Positions 38,096 to 48,759 of a DNA stretch of 52,390 nt are shown one piece after another. Source of the DNA: Neoconidiobolus thromboides FSU 785 (lineage: Eukaryota; Entomophthoromycota; Entomophthoromycetes; Entomophthorales; Neoconidiobolaceae). The notes under the pieces are model-generated. The model was not told where the DNA came from, ran no database searches, and saw only the letters and a program-made list of their open reading frames with translations. A program made the position numbers and the translations under genes. Position 1 is the first letter of the stretch. Each line of letters opens with the position of its first letter. The stretch spans positions 1-52,390 of the forward strand of contig MU626389.1 in NCBI GenBank assembly GCA_025603075.1, given 5' to 3'.

Positions 38096-40447
38096 ATGCC
38101 AAGTGAATATCAAGTAATTTGAATGAAAATATGTCTATATCAAGTATTAATGATATGATTTATTAGCCTTTGTGGCAAAAAGCCAGCATGCTGCCATTAG
38201 CTGATAAGAAAAAGGAGAAAGAAAAAGGAAGCTCAAAGTTGAAAGAGCGAGCAAGACTCCGAAAAGAAGCTAAAGAACTAAAAGACAGTGGTTCTCAGTC
38301 CGAATCAGATACCAAAGATGTTGATTCTATAAAAAATAAATTAGCTCAGTTAAATATTGAGGGCGAAGCAAACGAACCAAAAATTGTGGCGACATCTCAG
38401 GTTTCTAGATTTCACTCAGCAACTATTGAAACTTTGGCTAAAGAGGTAGCTAGTCATAATAAACTCAACTTTATTCTTGCTAATTAAATGATTAGATTGA
38501 TTTAAAAGATGTGAATATTACCATCAATGATAAAGAAATCTTAGTTGACGCCAAACTTTTAATTAAAGGGGGCGTAAGATATGGTATGATTGGCCGCAAT
38601 GGGGTCGGCAAATCAACTTTGTTCAAGGTTTTAAGTGAAGATACCTTAATCGGATTACCTACAAATCTTCGAATTTTAGCCATTCAACAAGAGTTTGACA
38701 GCGGTATTACTACTACGGTTATTGATGCTGTATTGGAAGCAGATAAAGAAGCTGTTCGTATTTTAAAAGAAGCTGAGAGTAAAAAATTTTGGACTTTTAT
38801 TTCAACCAACTAATTTTATATATAGTTTTAAATAACATGGGTGGGAAATCAAACAGTTTGTTTAATGAATCTGAGATAAATACACAAGTCCTTCAAACAA
38901 TCGGAAAGTTACTCTCGGATAGGGCTTATGACAATATGATTGCTTTACAAAAGATAGCTACACATAGAAGCGGTATGAGAGGTAAAGATGCGAGATTTGC
39001 TGCACTAGCTGCAGAAAAAGAATATAAAAAGAGCGTTGATTTATTATCTTCAGATCATATTGATGAACTCAGATCAAAAATAACTAGTGATGTCATTAAT
39101 GGTATCATATCTGAGGTATTTGGAAAGCTTTCTTTAATTGATATTGAGTCTTCAAAAGCAAAAGCACAAGTCATTCTTAAAGGTTTGGGATTTAGTGAAA
39201 AAATGATAATAGGTCCACTATCTTCCTTATCAGGTGGATGGCGTATGAGAGTTGCATTGGCTAAAGCATTGTTTTTTGAACCAGATGTTTTACTTCTGGA
39301 TGAACCTACCAATCATTTAGATTTACCAGCAATTAATTGGTTAAAAACTTATTTGGTTGAAGAGTTCAATCCAGATTCAAGTGTAGTTGTAATTTCACAC
39401 GACCGTTCCTTTTTAAATGCGGTCGCACAAGAAATTATTAAACTTAGAGATCAAAAGCTTACTTACTATAAAGGAAATTATGATTCATATGAAGAAGCAA
39501 CGGAAGACTTACGTAAAAAGAAAGAAAGGATGCATGCCTCAATTGAAAAAAGGAAAAAGCATATGGAAGCTTCAATTCAAAAAGCAGTTGCTCATGCAAA
39601 GTCTTCTGGTGATGATAAACGTTTAGGAATGGTTGCCTCTCGTAAAATAAGATTAGAAAAGATGGGGATGCTCAAAACAGAAGATGGCAAAAGATTTAAA
39701 CAGTCTAACCGCCCTGGATATCATATTGACTATAAGCCTCAAGTTGTACTTGATAAACCAGAAGAGACAGTGACATTGTCAATACCAGATCCAGATCCAT
39801 TGCGTAATTCAGGAGCATTAGTGAAACTAGATAATGTATCGTATAAATACGATGCCAAATCACCTTTTATTGTTGAGAATATGACCCTTAACGTTGAACT
39901 TCATTCTAGAATTGCCTTGTTTGGCACTAATGGATCTGGCAAATCAACCGTAATGGGTTTAATCCAAGGCGAACTTAAGCCATCAAAAGGTAAAGTGGAA
40001 CATCATTCGACTGCACAAGTTGGCTATTTTTCGCAACATCAAGTAGAATCACTTTCCGAACAACCAGATACAGTAACTGCAGTATCCCTTTTAATGGAAA
40101 ACCATCCAGGTTTAATTGAATCAGAAGCTAGAACTTGGTTAGGCTCATATGGTCTTGGAGGAAAAGTGGCTGTTGCTCCGATTGCTAAGTTAAGTGGAGG
40201 ACAAAAAGTTAGATTTGCTTTGGTAGACATTTTACTTGAAGGTCCTCATCTTTTATTGCTTGATGAAGTTACGAACCATTTAGATATTCAAACCATCGAA
40301 GCCCTAATCATGGCAATTAATCAATTTGAAGGTGGTGTTGTACTTATTTCTCATGACCAATGGTTTTTAAAATCAGTTGCTAGTGATTTTTATACCGTTA
40401 AGAAAGGGAGGCTGATATCTGTTGATTTTGACAAGATTTCAAAATGA
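38096..40447 (+). CDS. Soluble twin-cassette ABCF ATPase (translation/ribosome type)
   Basis: Exons 38096-38113, 38167-38445, 38496-38778, 38826-40447; 733 aa. ABCF proteins lack membrane domains and act on ribosomes (Gcn20, Arb1, New1 relatives); the exact role here is not known. First cassette: Walker A GRNGVGKST, signature LSGGW, Walker B LLLLDEPTNHLD, switch His in VISHDRS. A Lys-rich linker (KKKERMHASIEKRKKHME) joins it to the second: Walker A GTNGSGKST, signature LSGGQK, Walker B LLLLDEVTNHLD, ISHDQW. In the second Walker B the usual Pro of DEPTNHLD is Val. The first 75 residues are Lys/Glu/Ser-rich. The start: a 6-codon exon (MPSEYQ) joins in frame to PLWQKASMLP; without it the first ATG is at 38188. 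Arb1 and Gcn20 are less similar by eye. Confidence 0.88.
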
Positions 40448-40939
40448 TTAAGCTATAAATAAAAGTAAAATAAACTATATCACTTTTTGTATAGAGTAAA
40501 AATGAAAAACCTAAAGTAGAATTCCTTAATTTATTTCATTATATAAATCTACTTATTTAAAAAATATAATCATATTATGCTTGGGGATCCACTTTCAATA
40601 GTTTCTTGCCAAACGCTATAGTATGCCTTCACTAAACAAAATATATCTATTGTCTAATTTTAGAATAGGTTGATTAGCCTATCCTACCATCATAAATTAT
40701 CATTGAATCCGTTACGGTTTATAACGTTGTGTCTATCACACTAGTTTTTATTTAAATGCTTTATATTCGTTTATCCTGCTCTACTTCATCAGATAATGAT
40801 ATTCCAAAATTTACTTATCGGTTTCTGCGCTATAATACTATTTATAAATAATAAAAATAGTGGATATAGCGTTGTTTTAAATAATAGTTATAAAATTATA
40901 ATAATTACAATATTATAACTTTATTTCGCAGAGTAGAAC
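40448..40939. terminator. Convergent 3' region ABCF / Fungal_trans gene
   Basis: 492 bp between convergent stop codons, AT-rich, no element or gene seen. Confidence 0.35.
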
Positions 40940-42511
40940 TTAAACATCGTAATCTTTATTAAATCGACTCATAGCTTTAATAAGCTTAAGATATTGATTT
41001 GATTTATAATTATAATAAGGCTTTAAGCTAAGTTTATATAAATAATTGATAGCTTGATTTAATTTTTGTTGCACTCCTATAAATTCTTTCTTTTCACCAA
41101 ATAAGCTTAAAAATAAAACACTAGTGCTTAAAATCGTAAGTTCAAGTTGTGATATAGTAAAATTAGTGATTTGAGTGCAGCACTCAATAAGATTAAAACA
41201 TTCTACTAAAGCTATGGTAATATCTTGATATAACAAAGTATTAATATTCAATTTATTTATATTGAACTTGATCCCAAGCTGTACATGATTTTCTTCAGAT
41301 ATAAATTTGGGCGAAATATTCGTTGTGAATAATATGAAGCGATAATAATGATATAAAATACTTGCTTTTTTAAAGTGGAGACTTAAATAAGCTCTATCTG
41401 ATTGCTTAAAAACATTTGGGTATTGATTCACGTATTCTACAAATTTCTTATACTCTTTTTGTATGTTTTCTAAAATCCGCGCTGTATTCTTTATTGTCTG
41501 TTTGATATAATCTGTTGTTTCGGTAATTATATCATTCTTTATGTAACATAGTACCAATAGAACTTGATTGTATTCAGACTCCATAAATAAAACTTTACGT
41601 TTAATTATACTTTTGCTTGGTATGGCACAGCTGGTTTGTATAAATTCGGTAGAAAAATTAGATCGATCGTTCAAAACATTTTGATGCCTATTAGGGATGT
41701 TTAAAAACCCCAGTTTATTAAAGGTGGAATAGAGGTATTTTCTATATAATTCTTTGTGTGCCAATTCTCTTTCGTTTACCAGTGATTTGTTTTTAGTGAA
41801 ATAAATTACATCTAACCCTAACGCTCCAGCCAGCCGTACCATATGCTGTAGTAAACTAGAAGCGAATCGATGGGTCCATGTAAATGACTGAAGTCCATCT
41901 AATACTACTAATATGAGTTGTATAGTATCTAAATTTATTTTAAGATTAGATAGCTTAGATAAATGATTATATAATTTATGCTCTAAACTATTTAGCAATT
42001 GTTCTACTGGAAAGGAGGATGGAATCCACATCATACCACATGCATAAATGGCCATCTTTAATGCTGGAGATTTGGAGCTTAAATCAAACGCGTCTTTATT
42101 AAATAATCTCATGTTTTCATTGTTATATTTGAAGTAATTTTCAATTGATTCATTTTGAATATTTACAAGGATATCTGGGTCAATTTGAAGGCATGATGGG
42201 TTAGATGGTATTGAAAAATAATGTTTAGTAAAATCAAGGGAGTCTAGTAAGTTAAGTGTAACTCTAAAATTAGTAGTGGTATCTCCTTTATTATGCAATA
42301 ATGGATATAGTAGTAGGTCATTATTAATTAAAGGTGCTTGAGTAAGGTTTCCATCTTGACACAGTATTATAGTCTTGGCTTTCAAGATACTATATTCTGT
42401 TTTTTTTACTTGCTTTTGTTTTTTATTTTTCCGTTTCAGTGCTTTGTTAGTATTAATGTTTTTCATAAATGAGGTATCATTAATTTTAATAACCATTTCA
42501 AAGATACTCAT
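40940..42511 (-). CDS. Fungal-specific transcription factor domain protein lacking a zinc cluster
   Basis: Intronless, 523 aa. The first 45 residues are basic (KALKRKNKKQKQVKK) and could direct it to the nucleus, but there is no CysX2CysX6Cys zinc cluster anywhere and no coiled coil after it. Residues about 140-290 fit the middle homology region (Fungal_trans) of Zn2Cys6 regulators: SPALKMAIYACGMMWIPSSF, NLDTIQLILVVLDGLQSFTW, HRFASSLLQHMVRLAGALGL and then ELAHKELYRKYLYSTFNKLG in place of the usual RRRTWW block. The rest is helical and ends in a short basic tail. It may regulate transcription through partners; no target is suggested by neighbours. A broken paralogue lies at 46290-47110. Family call moderately firm, function open. 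Confidence 0.65.
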   Translation of the reverse strand: MSIFEMVIKINDTSFMKNINTNKALKRKNKKQKQVKKTEYSILKAKTIILCQDGNLTQAPLINNDLLLYPLLHNKGDTTTNFRVTLNLLDSLDFTKHYFSIPSNPSCLQIDPDILVNIQNESIENYFKYNNENMRLFNKDAFDLSSKSPALKMAIYACGMMWIPSSFPVEQLLNSLEHKLYNHLSKLSNLKINLDTIQLILVVLDGLQSFTWTHRFASSLLQHMVRLAGALGLDVIYFTKNKSLVNERELAHKELYRKYLYSTFNKLGFLNIPNRHQNVLNDRSNFSTEFIQTSCAIPSKSIIKRKVLFMESEYNQVLLVLCYIKNDIITETTDYIKQTIKNTARILENIQKEYKKFVEYVNQYPNVFKQSDRAYLSLHFKKASILYHYYRFILFTTNISPKFISEENHVQLGIKFNINKLNINTLLYQDITIALVECFNLIECCTQITNFTISQLELTILSTSVLFLSLFGEKKEFIGVQQKLNQAINYLYKLSLKPYYNYKSNQYLKLIKAMSRFNKDYDV

Positions 42512-42731
42512 TGTAATATTTAGTCACAATTAGAATAATGGCAAGCTTTTATATATTTTTCTTATTATTTTTCGTGTAGTGCTGTTCTCCTAATTAATTA
42601 TCCCGAATTTCTATACAAAGAACTTTTTTCTTGGCAAAAACATGTTTAGTAATTTTAAAATTGATTTTTAATTAAAAAACTGACAAACATATTTATTCTT
42701 GCTATAATTATATCTATATTTTTAAGGTTTA

Positions 42732-42787
42732 ATATGTTGCCTATATTATTATATCAATAAAAATGTATAATATTATAGGCAACATAT
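42732..42787. repeat. Near-perfect inverted repeat, 21-bp arms
   Basis: ATATGTTGCCTATA at the left and TATAGGCAACATAT at the right form arms of about 21 bp (two mismatches) around a 14-bp loop. It begins 221 bp upstream of the Fungal_trans start codon. Not a member of the 100-bp MITE family. Confidence 0.75.
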
Positions 42788-43870
42788 GCTTTATGTAGAC
42801 GAAATAAAACAATATAAAGCCCTGCAACAATAGCTTTCGAAGTCCTCAATTTAAACATTACCAAAGCTGTGGATCAAATAATTAAGGATAAATAATTAAA
42901 ATAAGAATAACTTTTAACAATGCCCTTTTTTAGGAGTAAACTATATTTAGAAAGCCGCGCTTTTAAGTTTTGTTAAATCCTTCAAATAATCTGCAGAAAT
43001 TGAAACTATCAGTTTTTTTTTACTAACAAACTAATAAAATTTTAAAACAAGGTCAAATACAGTAAAGTAAAGATTTACAAGATAAAGATATAGGCTTTGA
43101 TATCAAGACCAGCCTTTTCCTTATCTACAGGGAAATTTTATAAAAATAAATAAGTCTAATGATGCACCAGATACTAAAATTTCCTTTGCGGTTTATAAAT
43201 TAAATTTAAACTTAATTTTGGATAAACATCAAAAATAACCTATGATTTTATTCTGGTTACTCTATTGAGAAAAAGTAAGGAAAAAAGTTAAATTAGATAG
43301 GCTTAATGAAATAGAGGGTTATTTTACCTGAACCTTATTCTTTAAATTGTTAAAAGGCACATTTAAACTATCTCAAACTGAAATAAATATTATACTGTCT
43401 AAAGCTCACTGTGCAATGCTGTAGCAACATAGTTTGCATCAATATTTAATATATTTATCAATTAAATCTTTTCAAAGTAACAAAAAATACAAGTTTAATA
43501 CTAAAATCTTAATGGCTTTTTTACGGTGGTGAGTGAAATTACCTCCTTCTTTTTAGCCCAAAAGTGAAGTTACTAAATAAAAAATGGTGCGCGATCTTCT
43601 TAAGATTTAAAATAGATAAGTTATGATAAAAGGTGATAGGTAAAAGCATATATATTCAGAATAAAATGATTTAACCTTAATATCTTGTGTGAGCAAGAAT
43701 TGAGTAATCTATTAAAGGAGAAGATAAGGAAGTGAGATATCCAAGGAGATATATAATCTTGAATTCTACATTTTGCTGGTTTTCAACATGAGGCAATTAA
43801 GATGTAAAATCTAGGATTTTCCACTAAAAGCCAAACATGAAAAGGTTAATTTTTTAGGTGATATTATCTA
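42788..43870 (+). pseudogene. Possible coding debris, family unknown
   Basis: Several plus-strand fragments look protein-like but lie in different frames and are broken: IAFEVLNLNITKAVDQIIKD (near 42830), GTFKLSQTEINIILSKAH (near 43360), SIKSFQSNKKYKFNTKILM (near 43460) and ILHFAGFQHEAIKM (near 43770). No order or family can be defended. Confidence 0.2.
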
Positions 43871-44678
43871 TTTATTTGTTAATATTTTATTAACATAGTT
43901 GAACTGCATAAAAGAATTACTTAAAACATATAATATTACTTTTCGACTAGTAAGATAAATTCAACTTTTATATTATAATTAATCAAATAATTTATACACA
44001 TTTACTTTGGTGTAGATGTTACTTTTTCAATGATAACTAAAAATAAGATATATGTAGTTATTATAAAGATTGTATATAAAAGGCGCTTATAGATTACCTT
44101 ATTGTAGCCATTTAGGAATCATTTCATATACTTTTTACAATAGCTTTGAAAACAACAATATTATAATTTAATTATTGCTCTTTAAATATCTAACTAACTA
44201 GGGTTATTAGCTTATAGATGTGTTTTATTCAAAGTGTATTGTTCTTAACTATAGATTAATGGCAAAAATATGAAAGAATTATAATAGTGATCATCGGTGT
44301 GATTTATTACTACATAATACTTTTGATCAAAAAAAACTTTAAATTTAAATTTGGTAGTTACTACTGTAAATACATTATTTACGTTTTTTAGATTAAAGAG
44401 ATAAATCGGTTTCAGATTTCAAACTTACAACAGAGTATACATTTATAAAATATACTAAATAGACAATTGTTAATGAAATCAGAAGTATCGATCTATTGTA
44501 TATTTTATACTACCTGTAGAAAAAAGTTTATAACAAGCATGGTTTAATAAAATAACATTTAATGCATTAAAAATGCGACATAAATCATAAGATGATTTTA
44601 CACTAGCATAATTCCATATATATTATATTGACATATATAGCATTTGAAACCTTTAGTATAAACTTAACAATACATGTA

Positions 44679-44778
44679 TAAGGATATCTTTTTTGTTTAA
44701 GAATTTTGTTAGTATTTTTTTGGCTCAATAGTACTTAAAAAACCGAAAGAGCAATGAAATCAAAAAAGACGTCACATT
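44679..44778 (-). mobile_element. Foldback MITE copy I
   Basis: Contains TTTTTTGTTTAAGAATTTTG, CTCAATAGTACTTAAAAAAC (the AGCGCT centre has become AGTACT) and GCAATGAAATCAAAAAAGAC. Ends degenerate. Confidence 0.65.
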
Positions 44779-45527
44779 AATTCGACTCCTAATATAGAAG
44801 TATAACCTAACAGCTTTAAGTTGAAATAAAAGTTTTTCAACTAAATATTTAAACATTGTACTTAAACTAGTTTTCATTGGCTTTAAGTTGAACTAACGGA
44901 GCTAAAATAACACAGAAATATCAGATAAGGTTAAACTTTAAATATTTAAATGAATTATTACTAGTATAAGAAATGTTATTGTCCATCTTTAATATTATTA
45001 CTAATATCAATAAAATCCGTCCGGTTTCAAATTTTGGTTTGTTATATATTGTTTAAAATTGCATAATGGTGGACTATTTGATTTAATTTAACAATTATTG
45101 AAATAATTTTACATATTTGTTAAAATTATTTCGATCATTCATGAAGTTATATTTTATTTTAATATAATTAGTATGTAACTTTCTTCAATGTTATATTATT
45201 TACAAATTATGTTTGAATGTGTGTTACATTAAATCTTAGTTACAAAATTATAGAAAATATATAAAGCTTTGTTTTTTATGTTTTGCAGTTTATAGTGTCA
45301 TTGTTTAAATTATAATATACTTATTGCATTAATTATAAACTTTAAGGATGAAATGAAATTTCAAAAAATTAAAGTTAAATGAAGCTGTAGTTTGAAGCGG
45401 TGGGCGCTTTATTTAACTGAGTTTGAAATAAAACAAAAATTGTAGATCCAAAACATTTTGAGTAAATTATAATCTCAAGTCATAAAATTCCATTTTTATA
45501 TATGTCGAAGTATTAGTAATAAAAGTG

Positions 45528-45535
45528 TATAAATA
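45528..45535 (+). promoter_or_regulatory. TATA box before the small peptide gene
   Basis: TATAAATA lies 66 bp upstream of the ATG at 45594, a spacing like that of the cyclophilin gene. Confidence 0.5.
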
Positions 45536-45593
45536 CTCAATAAAACTATACAAATTAAATCATTAAGTAATTACAAAGTCTTTCAACATCAAT

Positions 45594-45767
45594 ATGAAAT
45601 CACCTTTATTATATTCATTATTTATTATGTATTACTATTTTGCTGCCCCTGTCATAGAGTCTAATAACGTTTCTTTGATCCAACCTAGATCAATTCCAGT
45701 GGCAGGCGAACCTGTAGATGGTGCAGAGAAACTCAGCCCATTCCCCTTTTCTCACATCATTCCTTGA
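45594..45767 (+). CDS. Small predicted secreted peptide, 57 aa, unknown function
   Basis: ATG at 45594, TGA at 45765-45767. Residues 1-18 are basic then hydrophobic (MKSPLLYSLFIMYYYFAA), a plausible signal peptide with cleavage near AAP. The rest (PVIESNNVSLIQPRSIPVAG, then EPVDGAEKLSPFPF) is Pro- and Ser-rich, without cysteines, and not recognised. A TATA box sits 66 bp upstream, and codon content is clearly richer in G+C than the flanks. A MITE starts 29 bp after the stop, so this may be the first exon or truncated start of a longer secreted protein. Gene-sized, but coding status is inferred only from composition, signal peptide and TATA spacing. Confidence 0.5.
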   Translation: MKSPLLYSLFIMYYYFAAPVIESNNVSLIQPRSIPVAGEPVDGAEKLSPFPFSHIIP

Positions 45768-45795
45768 GCATTATTTTGTTAAGTTAAGGTGTATA

Positions 45796-45895
45796 TATGG
45801 AGGTGTTTTTTTTATTTTACCACTCTTTCCATTTTTTAAGCACTACTTGGGTAGAAAAACCATTAGTGAGATTTTTAAACAAAAACATCCTTATA
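45796..45895 (+). mobile_element. Foldback MITE copy J
   Basis: Starts TATGGAGGTG, contains CTCTTTCCATTTTTTAAGCA and GGGTAGAAAAACCATTAGTG, ends ACATCCTTATA. Lies just after the small peptide frame. Confidence 0.75.
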
Positions 45896-46289
45896 TTTTA
45901 AATAAATTTTAGACTCTCAATAAACTAGATTTTAAGTCATAACTAGTTTTATTTGTAATTATATTAAAAAATTGAAATTAAATAAGATACAAACAGCAAA
46001 AACAAAATAATTTATATAATGGTTAAAACCAATCAGCAGAATATAATGTTTTGTCAAATTAGAATAATAAGGCTATTTGTTCAAATTAATCACATAAAGA
46101 TATCCGGCTGCCATTGTTTTTTATAATTTGACTATTTCTAATTTTCTTATTATTTATTTCTATAAATAATAAACAGTTCTCAATTATGACTACAGGCTCT
46201 TGAGTTATATATTCATGCTTTAACTTGCTATAATAGCCTATTACATTAAAGCATTATAATACTGTTGTTAATGTTAATTGGTTATTTGA

Positions 46290-47110
46290 ATATTCCTCAA
46301 TTGAAGTGCTTGGATTATACGAGAAACCAATGGCGAATAAATTGAAACAGTAGTAATAATATCTTCACTTCTCAATTTCTTTATCTCTGCTTTTTTAAAA
46401 TCCTTCCTTATCAATTCGTTCATTTCAATATAATTGTATTCTCGGTATAGCATATTTAAAAGTTCAATTCTTCCACTTGAAAAAAATCAAATATGGTCTA
46501 ACTAATGCCCTTTATGTTACATGCCTTTCGTGCTTCTGATTCTCACTTAGATGTCTATATGTGATATTAAGTCCAACAACTGAAGTGGGATGAACTGTAC
46601 GGTTAATTGACTCTGAGTGCAATTTATGTACCTGTAAAAATGATTGAAGTTCATTTAGTAAAATTAGTATAAATTTTACTGTATCCAGCGATGGTTTGAG
46701 TCTGAATGTATTTGTGTAGCTTATATTACATATTAGCTAATACGGCTTTAATAAGAGCTGTAAAAGGTGCCCATATTAAACTACAAGTATAAATAGATGT
46801 ATTTAATACCGTGAGTCTTTCAGTTAAATCATTAGTATCTTCCTTGAATAGAGGTAAACGTCTATTATTAATTTCAAAAAATTATTAATTACTTCGATCT
46901 GGGGACTTTTAAGATCACCTGTATTAATCTCAAAGATCACAGTTGTGGTCATTTATAACTTTGAGTTATCCTTCTTCTTTATTTCTGTCTATATCTTGCT
47001 AACAAACTCATATACCTGATTATTAATTTGATCTTACCTTTATTGAATAGAAATAATAATGAATACCCTTTAAATAATGGTAGTTAAGCAATAATCTCCC
47101 TTAAAATTGA
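46290..47110 (-). pseudogene. Decayed paralogue of the Fungal_trans protein
   Basis: Minus-strand fragments in shifting frames align in order with the intact protein at 40940-42511. SLDTVKFILILLNELQSF (46641-46700) matches NLDTIQLILVVLDGLQSF; upstream, LPLFKEDTNDL matches MRLFNKDAFDL (46821-46860) and TSIYTCSLIWAPF matches MAIYACGMMWIPSSF. Stops and frameshifts separate the blocks, so it cannot encode the protein. The divergence suggests an old duplication or a retained family member that died. Boundaries are approximate. Confidence 0.7.
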
Positions 47111-47256
47111 ATATCCCTTTTTAAAATGCATAAGTTATTGACTCGGCATTCAATTTTTCATTATAGTATTATTGATCGTTTGTGCTTTTCAGTTCTCCAC
47201 CAAATCGAGGCAACTAGCTCTTAACTTTAATTCAAATAAAATTCAAATAAGCATTA

Positions 47257-47360
47257 TATGGGGATGTATTTTTTGTTTAAGAATTTTACTACCAATTTTT
47301 CTGCTCAAATAGCGCTTAAAAAATGGAAAAAGTGATGAAACCAAAAAAACGTCCTCCTAT
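47257..47360 (-). mobile_element. Foldback MITE copy K
   Basis: Starts TATGGGGATGTATTTTTTG, contains GCTCAAATAGCGCTTAAAAA and ends ACGTCCTCCTA. Well preserved. Confidence 0.8.
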
Positions 47361-48615
47361 TTTGAATTTTATGTTTTTTTAACGCCAAAAATACAAAACA
47401 TACACCTCTCTATAACGAAAACAAAACCTTGGCTTTTAACAATTTAATAGAAAATTTGAGTACAACTTACTAGTATCACAAGTAAGCTTATATAGTTCTA
47501 ATATTGATTGTTGGTCTAGTTATCATTTATCAACCCTTATTCTTTTATACATTTTTTTTGTTTTGAACAATTCATTATTTTATAAAATAGATTCTTTTGG
47601 TTTGCTTTGATTTGAGTTTATTATGTTCTTATAATGATTTGATTTTAACCTTTAATCATGAGTAAAGTTAATTAAGCTTATTTAAATTTCGGAATTTATG
47701 TTTTTTTCAAGGCTATGGTTAGTTAAGTTAATTGTTCCTAATAAGGAAGTCTAGTAATTAAATAATAACTGGGTATTTCTTAATTTAGATTTTAGAACGA
47801 ATATCAACCTTTATTATTCGATTTGTATCGAATATATAAGCTTCTAAAACATATAGCTCTACATTGTATTGCTTTCAGGTATCCAACTTTATACATGTGC
47901 TTATTAAAAGTACTTTGTTTTTAAAGGCTTCATCAACCTTCATGACCTATAGTAATTCTTATTTTATCCAATTGAACGTAGTATATATATAAACTTTATA
48001 CAAATATTTTAAAAGCCCATATATCAGCAAGCTTTACTTATTCAGGAAAAAGCGATTCGTCTTCAAAAATAAAGAGGATACTATTTGAAAAAGGTGATCA
48101 GAGTTGTAGAAGGGATTTTGAGAATATCTCAAGCTAAAGACCTTATTTTTTAATTTACATTGATTTCCAACTTTTTTCCGAATGAAAACATCATACTCTA
48201 TATTTAATTAATAACTTTAACTTGGAATAAAGGTAGTATTAGATAATATTTGCCGATGAAGTATATAGTTTTGATTTTCTTTCTTCTACCTATTTCTTTT
48301 ACTGTCCCACCTTTGAGTTTTTTTAAACATAACAATATGTATGGGAACCAATTAGTTTTTAAAGAAAAGTAGGTTGCATTTATTTTAAATAAAGTGACCA
48401 CAAAAGCAGCAGCCTTAATTCCAATAAAATAAAGTTATTGTTTATGTCAGATAAAAAAAGTCGGTGGTTTTATAATGCTTAATTTAAAAGTCAAAACTAC
48501 CATATTAAATTTGCAAAGTAAATAATACTAATTCCTAATATGTTAAGAATACAAATTTTTAAAAAATTCTGAAGTCAATTATGATACTTGGATATATATA
48601 ATTTAATGAAATGTA

Positions 48616-48719
48616 TATGGGGATATTTTTTATTTTCATCACTTTTTCCATTTTTTAAGCGCTATTTGAGCAGAAAAATTGGTAGTAAAATTGTTGAACA
48701 AAAAATACGTCCCTATATA
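48616..48719 (+). mobile_element. Foldback MITE copy L, beside the CFA synthase stop codon
   Basis: Starts TATGGGGATATT, contains CACTTTTTCCATTTTTTAAG, CGCTATTTGAGCAGAAAAAT and ends ACGTCCCTATA. It lies 40 bp beyond the stop of the minus-strand enzyme gene, hence probably inside its 3' UTR. Confidence 0.8.
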
Positions 48720-48759
48720 GATAAAATACCATAACATATATATAATAATTAAAATTAAA

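Larger units (their letters stand above)
42512..48759. other. 6.2-kb gene-poor region with debris, hairpin, MITEs and a small peptide gene
   Basis: Between the Fungal_trans gene and CFA synthase. It contains a 21-bp-armed inverted repeat (42732-42787), possible coding debris (42788-43870), MITE copies I, J, K and L, a small secreted-peptide frame (45594-45767) and the Fungal_trans pseudogene (46290-47110). The rest shows nothing recognisable. Confidence 0.5.

Noticed and set aside
45718-45912. 64-aa plus-strand open frame overlapping MITE copy J
   Set aside because: It runs through the MITE in a different phase from the secreted-peptide frame and its C-terminal half is simply MITE sequence.
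48204-48401. 65-aa minus-strand open frame
   Set aside because: No good start context, composition like flanking intergenic DNA and no recognisable motif.
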